A stretch of DNA of 64,000 nt from Sophora flavescens (lineage: Eukaryota; Streptophyta; Magnoliopsida; Fabales; Fabaceae): NCBI GenBank assembly GCA_030762895.1, contig JAUPTC010000019.1, forward strand, positions 620,001-684,000, written 5' to 3'. The translations under genes and the position numbers were made by a program. The notes beneath the pieces are model-generated. The model made no database searches, was not told the DNA's origin, and saw only the letters and a program-made list of their open reading frames with translations. This document shows, in pieces, positions 56,764-64,000 of this stretch; the first letter of the stretch is position 1, and the number at the start of each line of letters is the position of its first letter.

Positions 56764-59027
56764 GGGTAATTTAGTCTTTTCATTTTACTTTTTCCATGGG
56801 TGTGTTTGAATCCTTTTATATTTCTTAAATGTGAAATTGTGTGGTTGATTTATTTAGTGAGGTTAATTAATTGTGAATTTAAATGGAATGGAAATATTAT
56901 TATTATTTTTATTATCAAACACACACCCACTTATTTTAAACCAACTTACCTATCTCTATCCTAAAATCTCCCTAAGTGACCAATACTCTTCAAGGATATC
57001 TAACCTCCAATGGTCAACTCTTTTCCTTCCCTTTCACTCTCTTATATTCGGCAGAACCAAAAGTATGGGACATTGGGTTCATTTCATTCTCCCTCATCAG
57101 GAACAACTCCTCTCCTTCCCATTCTCCTCACAAAATTCAGCCTTACCCACGCACCATTTCCATCCTCTTTCCCTTCTTCATTCTCCCAAAAACTCTCATA
57201 AACCTATACCAAATTTCCTTCTAACCTTCTACCTCACAATTTCAACTCATCAAATACCTAATCAAGCAAAATAGACAACATGTGACCTCTAGAATTTCGA
57301 AAATAGGAGCACAAATCAGATTAGGGAAGAAGCACAAGGAGATCAACACTCACCATTTTCAATCTACCCCTTGGTTAGGTGAGTTTTGTTGTTTGTAACA
57401 TTGGGTAACCATAAATCCCAATTTCTTGTTAATTGTTCTAATTGTTTATGTGTAAAGCCTATTTTGATATGATATATGCTTGTTGACAACTGGGTTTTCG
57501 AATTGCATGTTGATTAGAGGTAGTTTTTGATAAAAATTGACAAGGGGCTCTAAAATCCTTCAAACCCGTAATGCACCCTTGTTAGTGTTTTATCCATAAC
57601 TTCCTCCATAAGGCTTGTTTCGAAGTGATCTTTGTACCATCAGAAAATAGACTTGATTTCCTTCGAAATAGGCTTTGGAACGATTCAATTTCGTTGAGTA
57701 TCAAGGGAGAAAAATAACATGCAATCTGCTGTTTGTTCTGGAGACTCTGTGCTGACACTGTCTTAGCATTTAAATTGTAGTAAACTGTAAAAATATTGGA
57801 TTGACTTGATTCATGCTTTAATAGAAAATAGATATAATTTTTAACGAGATAGGCTTTGGAACGATTCAATTTCATTAAGTATTGAATGATAAAAATGATA
57901 TTTAAGTTGCTGCTTGTACTGAGAATTCTGAACTGGAACTGTCTTATTATTTAAATTGTATTAAATTGTCCGAATATCGATTTGAGTTGATTCATGTGCT
58001 AATAGAAAGTAGACAGAATTTGTAACAACCCAGGCTTTGGATTTTTTTAATTCAAGTTGGTATTGGTGTAGGAATCTCCATTTCAATTTACTGAAAATTC
58101 AGCTACTAGTTTTCAAATTTGATAACACTTGAATTTTTGCATGATCCTTCTTGGTTTTGGACACTTGACATTGGTTATAATGTATTGTCAACATGCTTAG
58201 TTTTGACTAGTGTTATATGAACTCCTAACTGTTTGAGATTAGAAGTTTAGACTGTGGAATAAATGGTGGGAATGGTAACTTTAGTCATTATCCTCCAAAT
58301 TGTGATAAATTAAGTTTTATTGAATTGGTGGCTTAGGTTTTTGCTGTAATTTCAATCTTGATGTCCTAACTGTGTTTGGTTTATTTCTCTTAATCATGAT
58401 AAGGTGAAGTATAGCAGGGCATTAAAAATCTAAAATGATCTACATTTTGGTGAGACAATTGTTTCAGAACCAAATTAGCCATTAAGGCCACATAAGTAAT
58501 TGTGGGTGAGTTATGTTTTTTGTAAGTCATTCAATTACTTGAAGGCTAGGATATGGTACTAGCAATTAAGGGACGCCTGATTGTTGTCATAGAGCTCTGA
58601 CTGCCATATCAAGAATCTATTAAACTAGAATACTACAAGTCCCTCACACTTGAAGTTATCTAGTAAATGTTTTAGGTTAAAGTGCTCATGCTCATACTCA
58701 TTTTGGGTTGGTTATTTGAATTAAATTGTTTATATATATATATCCTTGCTTGAAGCAAAGCTCACTGAGAATTATTTTTCTCACTAGGCTCTCTATTGTT
58801 TTAGATAAGCAGGTTTAGGTCCTTCGAATGATTAAGGAGATAAAGAAGGAATTTCTTTAACTCAATATGTTTCATGGGAGCCTTAATATGTAATTGTCGG
58901 CTTCATAAACTGATTAAATGAAGTCTGAAAGTAGTTGTTTGTGTAATGATAATTTCTTTTTGATCTTTTTGAGTTTGTAAGGTTATGTGTGACCATTATG
59001 TTAAGACTATCTGTATGACTATCATTT
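56764..59027 (+). repeat. E5 3' LTR, trimmed at both ends
   Basis: Close to identical to 49860-52125. It is preceded by the polypurine tract TTAACGGGGAGAG (56745-56759). The first about 16 bases (TGTAACATTCCTCCCC) and the last about 50 bases are missing. Confidence 0.85.
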
Positions 59028-60122
59028 TCTTTAGTCGTCATTCTACTGCCATATATGAGTTCAAACAAGTGAGTTCTGCACCTGTCTATTGCCCAAAAGT
59101 TGAAACTGAGTACAGCTGCAAATTGCACCTATTATTCCCTGCAATCAAATTCCTCTAAATCAATCCTCTTATAAGCTAAAAAAAAGTGCATCAGCCAACT
59201 AATTCTAGAACAAGCCATTTAACTTAAGGAAAAAAAGGGTATAGGCTAAAAGAAAATCAATTAAATTATCTGGACCATTCTATGTAATAAAGATCATGCT
59301 TAATATATTAGGATTATATGTGATTTTAGCTAAACTCCCTAACTTGCAACATTGAGGTCTTGGGTAGTTGTTGCTATCAGATTGAACTGTTATATTCCAA
59401 AGTTCCACAAATTCCCAAAATGAACTGTTATATTCAATCAACAAACATGAGAAAGCTAATTGAAAATTGCACTTCGTGCTTACAATGACAGTAGCACGAA
59501 TTCTCATCTCACTTGATGGAACATACAAAATATAAATCAATTACACACAGTTTAAGAAGAACTGAGAATTCCATACAAACTAAGAAATTGTGCCTAAGCT
59601 GAAACCACTATAAATCTATAATTCTAACATAGAGGGGAAATTTGCATGGCCCATAAATAAATTGGAAGAATGAAAAAACTAAAAGCTAAAAAAGTTTTTT
59701 AAAAAAAAACTAGCAATTAGATAGACCTGAAAATCAAGACGTAATTCAATGACTAATGAGGAGACGTCATAAGATTGTCAAGAAGTGCTGTTATTATTTA
59801 TCACCACATGATGCAGCACAAGTCATACGGTCCAGTTATAGGTGCACAACTAAGATAAAAGTTGCCATTGCAAAACCAAATCTTTGGAAGGAAAAACAAG
59901 TATGAGAAATTCTTTATGTTCTTTAAGTTGCAGCCTAAAGTAGACAACTTAATGGTACTCGTGATTGAGTTAAGAACTTAAGATTGATGACAAATAAAAT
60001 AATCTTTTTCTCTATGTTGAGGAAACCAATAACCATATTTATGACAAGGACAATTGATATCATTGAATAAAACAGTGTTATCAATGAAACAAATAGAAAG
60101 TCAGTGCAGTTGTTTTGTTTAC
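59028..60122. other. Low-copy host sequence without recognised gene
   Basis: AT-rich. If the DAR exon at 60123-60234 is real, this is its downstream intron on the minus strand; I searched by eye for the next exon (a DDRSR-like start) and did not find it. Confidence 0.4.
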
Positions 60123-60234
60123 CAACGATCTAGCTGGTGCTCTCCAAACCATGTTTTCCTCTACAGGTACATGACGACCACCACCCCTTCCTCTACTCGA
60201 CCCAATTTTTGAAAACCTTGGCAAACCATTTCAT
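60123..60234 (-). pseudogene. Probable first coding exon of a DA1-related (DAR) LIM-peptidase gene
   Basis: ATG 60234 gives MKWFAKVF; the remaining reading, one frame over after a T5/A5 run (60206-60210), gives GRGGGRHVPVEENMVWRAPA and then RSL. The EENMVWRAP word and MKW start are characteristic of the N-terminus of plant DA1/DAR proteins, ubiquitin-activated peptidases that limit organ growth. The exon ends at TTG before a donor GTAAAC (60122-60117). Ubiquitin-interacting, LIM and peptidase parts are not present in the window. Either a gene fragment, or a gene split by the E5 insertion; the frameshift may be real or a homopolymer error. Confidence 0.45.
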
Positions 60235-60959
60235 AAAACCAGACTTCCTCTCTGAGCATAAAGACCCAAAGTCCCCTGCTTCACAACAAAATTGCAACAC
60301 AAAAAAAAAAGGGGGACTAAACTATAACCACTAAACCATAGAATAAATCAAATTCCAAGATCAACCCAGTTATAACATGCTTTAGATAATCTTCTAGAAT
60401 CATATGCTAACTAAAATGAGAAACTCTGAGTTTGAGAATACCCATATTAGCAACATAAACAAAAAATAGTTTAATGGGGTTATTCTTGTATATAACTTCA
60501 ACAATTCTGAAGAAGAAGAAAAAAGTGCTGAGCTTGCCCGCATGGAGTTGAAACTGGACTGCATGAAAGTATTCGCTTTATTGCTTTTTCTGTTTTGAAT
60601 TTGGAACCATTTTGCCGGGTAACAATACAGAGCAAGTTCAACGGTTTCCTTGTTCATAAGGTCAACTATTTGTTGGGTCTTTTTCTCAGCTAACTCATGC
60701 CTGTAGAATCATATCATATTCCAAAACTGTTGCTTTTAACAGCTGGTAAGTAACCAAACAAAAGGGTAGATTCCAAAATCAATGAGTTAATTCAATAACA
60801 TAAATCAAGGAAAGAGGAGCGATGGAATTGGAAAGGGAAATCGATGGGATAGTGAGCGAGTGAGAGTGAGTACCGTAATCTGTCCCAAAGAGCGAGTGTT
60901 GGGCCTTCATGTTCATAACTAGGGTTCAATGTTGGGGGAGGATGAACACTTCAGCTTCA
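60235..60959 (-). other. Possible upstream leader of the DAR-like exon
   Basis: The minus strand has an acceptor-like TGTGAAGCAG before the exon (about 60279) and, further upstream, a pyrimidine-rich TCACTCTCACTCGC leader (about 60860) near ATG-containing 60905-60920. Splicing I tried leads to early stops, so I do not call coding exons here. Confidence 0.3.
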
Positions 60960-60970
60960 ATTTTGTTTTT

Positions 60971-61277
60971 AGTAAATATCCAATTTGGTCCCTAAAATCC
61001 GGAAATAGTATTAATTTGGTCTTTAAAGTTATAGAAATTCTAAAAGCGTTCCTGAATGATAAGTTAGTATTAACTTGATCCTTCATTTTACTCACTTAAT
61101 ATCAATTAAGTTTCTGATACTGCAAACTTAATATCAATTTATTCCATATGATTTTTAACGATGGACTAAGTTGATCACCGTTTTACAATTCCGGGGACTA
61201 ATTTGAAATTTTGATAATTTCAGTTATCAGGTTGATACTACTTCACAATTTCAGGGACTAAATTAGGTGTTTACTCA
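60971..61277. mobile_element. Mutator-like MITE, 307 bp
   Basis: Inverted ends of about 28 bp (AGTAAATATCCAATTTGGTC and the inverse of GACTAAATTAGGTGTTTACT) and an 11-bp direct repeat ATTTTGTTTTT at 60960-60970 and 61278-61288, as expected for Mutator-type insertion (9-11 bp). Confidence 0.75.
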
Positions 61278-61540
61278 TTTTGTTTTTGACCAAGGGGGTT
61301 ATCTGATTGTAAAGATAAAAAAAGTAAAAGTTAAAAATGATTTTTAATTTAATTTTGCAAACAGGTCCATGAGGTCAAAACATCAAATAAAAAGTTGGAA
61401 GGGCCACAACACAAAACCAGAATTATGAACAGCCTAGTGATGAGATGGATATTTTAATTGAGTTGTCACAAATTGATTGGGCCACAAGTGTAAGATAAAT
61501 TTTACCTAAAATATTGGCATGGCATCGAAGAAATCACCTT

Positions 61541-61603
61541 TCAAAAAAATCATTTTGTCGTTGTTCCATCAAGCCATTCCTCATCCCCTTCTTATATTAT
61601 ATG
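61541..61603 (+). repeat. Host duplication copy B, upstream end
   Basis: Matches 19698-19760 of copy A up to the TIR insertion. Confidence 0.8.
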
Positions 61604-61752
61604 CAATGTTATTAAAATCGAACCGGTGATCGATTCGGTCAGAGCAAATGGGTTAATGGGTCACTGGTTCAACCGAGGGTCAGTAGCTGACTCGGATTGA
61701 ACCGGTATATATTAAATATATTAATTTTATACTTAAATTGTATGTATGTATG

Positions 61753-61811
<59 letters not shown>

Positions 61812-62320
61812 ATTTTGTGTATGCTTAACCATTAGAAGTGTTGGTCCAGTGGCTGAGGGCCTTGTTATAATTCCGCTCCACTCGAGTTTGAATCTCCCTC
61901 ATGACATTTTGGGTGAATTTTACTCGGAAATAAATGCCTTCCACGTGCTGACGTCAGCATCCGTCTGATCCGCGAGTAAAGTCTCCGATTATGACCGGTT
62001 CAACCCAGTTCAGAGCCGAGTTGATGATGTCAGCACCGGTCTAACATGCTAACCAGACCGGCCATTGGTCCACTCGACCCAAGTTCGAATCTCCCTCATG
62101 ACATTCCACATGCTGACATCAGCGAAGCCGTGTGATGACGTCAGCATCCGTCTGACCTGCGAGTAAAGTCTCCGGTTCAACCCGGTTCAGAGCCGAGTTG
62201 ATGATGTCAGCATCGGTTCACATGGCTAACCGGTCTGACATGCTAACCAGACCGGCCATTGGTCTGGTTTGCGGTCCAACCGGTCGGACCGGTCGGTCCG
62301 ATCCGATTTTAATAACACTG
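61604..62320. mobile_element. TIR element, 0.7 kb, absent from copy A
   Basis: Inverted ends CAATGTTATTAAAATCG and CGATTTTAATAACACTG; repeated ACCGGTTC/CCGGTC words and direct repeats (GTCTCATGACATTC-like blocks near 61890 and 62095). It contains a (TA)n run at 61757-61805 preceded by (TATG)n at 61741-61756. The empty site is 19750-19765. The duplication at the ends is not clear (ATATTA / ATATTT), so the superfamily is open. Confidence 0.7.
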
Positions 62321-62366
62321 ATATTTACACATTTGAAACTGAGCTGACCGGGAACGACCTACCTTA

Positions 62367-62669
62367 GGGTATGCTTGGGAGGATGGGATGGAGTGGTTAG
62401 TAATAGAGTGGGGTGGTATATAAGGCTTAACCCATTGTTTGGGAGTTCATTTATTAATAGAGTGAGATGATTTAGAATGGTAACCCAGACCACTCCATCC
62501 TATCCAAACCCCCAATTTTTATACCTCCAAATTGGGGGTTTGGGGTTTCCCACTCAATCTTCCAAACAATGGAGTTTTACAACTTCACCCCACCCCACCC
62601 CACTCCACCCTAAACCACTCCATTATTAGCCACTCAACTCCATACTCTCCAAAACTCCCAAGCATTGCC
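62367..62669. mobile_element. Tourist-like MITE B, intact
   Basis: 303 bp, GGGTATGCTTGGGAG at the left, TTGCC at the right, TTA duplication (62364-62366 and 62670-62672). Orthologous to MITE A and shows the site before E2 insertion. Confidence 0.82.
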
Positions 62670-62672
62670 TTA

Positions 62673-63001
62673 CTACTCACTCACCTTGCCAATGTCACTC
62701 ACCATCATCTGGCTGTCGTCAACTCCTCTCAGAGTGGTTCCATTTTGTCTTCATCTATCCTAGATCTGTTGCTGTCTGTCGCACCCTCCCAGTCACCGTC
62801 TTCTCAACATCCATTGTAGGAAAAGATTTTCATTTCCCATTTGAATCTGAGATTGAGAAAGCATCATCTCACCATCAATATCAACAACTCATCTGATTCA
62901 GAAGGGTTCTGTTTCGTCTTCGTCCATTCTAGATATGTAGTTGTGTGAGAAAGCAGAAGCCAACCGTGCTTCCTACTTCGTTCCTGCATCTCGCCGTTAA
63001 G
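62673..63001 (+). other. Copy B: probable F-box leader exon
   Basis: Same block as 26201-26532 ending TTAAG before the donor GTATGATCTG (63002). Any F-box coding exon of copy B would lie beyond 64000. Confidence 0.5.
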
Positions 63002-64000
63002 GTATGATCTGATCTGGCTTGCTTCCCGTGTCTCAGATCTATATGTTCTGTGGTTATCAGCTAGAAAATCAGATTTTCACTTTTATTAGCTGTGATGGTG
63101 TGTGTTTTTTGGTGGTTAGAGCATCTCCATCGGTAGTTCTTAACTGAGTTCCTTGAGTTATGAACTGGTTCTTATTTTTGCATACCATTGGAGCATGTCT
63201 ATGTGGAGGGAGAGAAGCTGCATTTTTTTTGCTTAGCAGCATGCAATGCTGGATTTTTATTTCCATGTTATTGTGTGCTAGAAATCAAACTTACCTTGTC
63301 TACAAAGATCCAAACGTGTTAGAAGATTGAAGTGCAATTTGAAGAGTTAAAGTCTTAGTTAATAAGGATGGACAACAGCTCATTGGAACTTCTCTTTAGC
63401 AGTTGTATTGTTATTATACTATTATCTATTGCTTGATGAATGTGTCGGTTGAAAGAATAAACAACCGACCTGTACTAGTATAAATAGGATGTCTATTAGT
63501 TTGTTAATTACTTGTATCAGTGTTATGTAAGAATCAAAAGTGAAATACAAAAGGGTGGCTCCAACAAGTTCCCTGTACAAATTGTGTTTGAATTCTGTGT
63601 GAGAGAAATTAAATTTTGTGTTCATCAAGTGTCCAGCCTTCTTTGTATTTTTGGCTGTCTGTTAGCATTCTTTGTGCTTCAGATATAGCTTCTTATCAAC
63701 GAAATTTTTAGCTTAAAAAAAAAAACTTAGCATACTATCCTGCTATTGCATGAAAAAGCATCTTATTAAATTTTGTTTGAATGCTTAGTATATTTATCTG
63801 TACTTGTTTTAATCATTCACGTTGGTTTCTGTGATTCAGAATATACACAAGTTGGGTTATGTTTTTAAGATAAGTTGTTTGCATTTTCTGCATGATATTA
63901 TCTTAACTTCTCTGAAGATGCTATTGCTGCTTTATTCAAAACACTTTTATATGTTGTAGGTTTTTATTTTATTTTTATATATGCAAAATGTATACAAATA
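63002..64000 (+). other. Copy B intron with two truncated mobile elements
   Basis: 63119-63203 is the 5' part of the same Tourist-like MITE as 26650-26900. 63276-63636 is the small solo LTR of 38121-38561 lacking its 3' end. The rest matches copy A and C introns up to GCATGATATTATC; after about 63960 (the E3 site in copy A) the copies diverge. Confidence 0.6.

Larger units (their letters stand above)
49844..59027 (+). mobile_element. E5: Tekay/Del-type chromovirus (Ty3/gypsy), decayed
   Basis: 9.2 kb with 5' LTR, tRNA-Met primer site, gag, protease, RT, RNase H, integrase, a chromodomain-like tail and 3' LTR, in Ty3/gypsy order. The 3' LTR lacks its first about 16 and last about 50 bases, so no target duplication can be checked. 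LTRs are very similar, yet coding has at least two frameshifts and two in-frame stops in gag and pol. Plant Tekay elements have long LTRs and this tail; chromodomains direct integration to heterochromatin in related elements. Confidence 0.9.

Noticed and set aside
60400..60657. 85-aa minus-strand ORF as a host gene
   Set aside because: Upstream splicing that I tried gives early stops; no recognised domain. Kept only as possible leader sequence.
61738..61968. 76-aa ORF with a repeated Tyr-Ile run
   Set aside because: Translation of the (TATG)n and (TA)n microsatellite inside the TIR element.

Overview
This is nuclear DNA of a flowering plant, almost certainly a eudicot; a legume is plausible, but I cannot prove the species from sequence alone. 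The evidence is AT-rich DNA, plant-type LTR retrotransposons nested in one another, several plant MITE families and a plant-type F-box gene. I see no bacterial genes, operons, tRNA or rRNA genes.

Layout: (1) 1-16638 holds two tandem pieces of an LTR element with SIRE/Maximus-like (Ty1/copia) LTRs and an unrecognised ORF. It is interrupted by E1 (197-5892) and by a 3.7-kb solo LTR (7524-11223). (2) 16639-19290 is the 3' part of a Tat-like Ty3/gypsy element, with an antisense ORF, polypurine tract and LTR. (3) About 19698-47063 is a tandemly duplicated 5' leader/intron region of an F-box gene (copies A and C). Its host sequence is stretched by E2 (19802-25921), E3 (27350-37343, carrying a 3.56-kb solo LTR at 30886-34448) and E4 (38767-46330). 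(4) 47064-48851 is the F-box coding exon, broken by a hAT-type MITE and a premature stop. (5) 48898-49230 is a LINE-type RNase H fragment. (6) 49844-59027 is a nearly complete Tekay-type chromovirus (E5) with gag, protease, RT, RNase H, integrase and a chromodomain-like tail, broken by frameshifts. (7) 59028-61540 is low-copy host sequence with a probable DA1-related (DAR) gene exon and a Mutator-like MITE. (8) 61541-64000 is copy B of the F-box leader/intron region, with its own MITEs and a decayed solo LTR.

E1-E4 form one superfamily of pol-less elements. All use a tRNA-Asp-type primer site, have LTRs of 1.5-2.0 kb and have perfect 5-bp target duplications. E4 keeps gag and an Athila-like aspartic protease; E1 and E2 share one internal gag deletion. 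None encodes RT or integrase, so they must rely on an unseen Athila-like partner.

The most unusual structure is in their LTRs. GC-rich hairpin-forming dyads (CTCGC-N3-GCGAG) come in direct pairs almost always exactly 19 bp apart. They alternate with a second dyad (CATCACGGC-N3-GCCGTGATG) and, in E1, E2 and E4, sit just upstream of the TATA box. Changes in the dyad arms are often compensated. I regard this as the best candidate for a previously undescribed system in the window.
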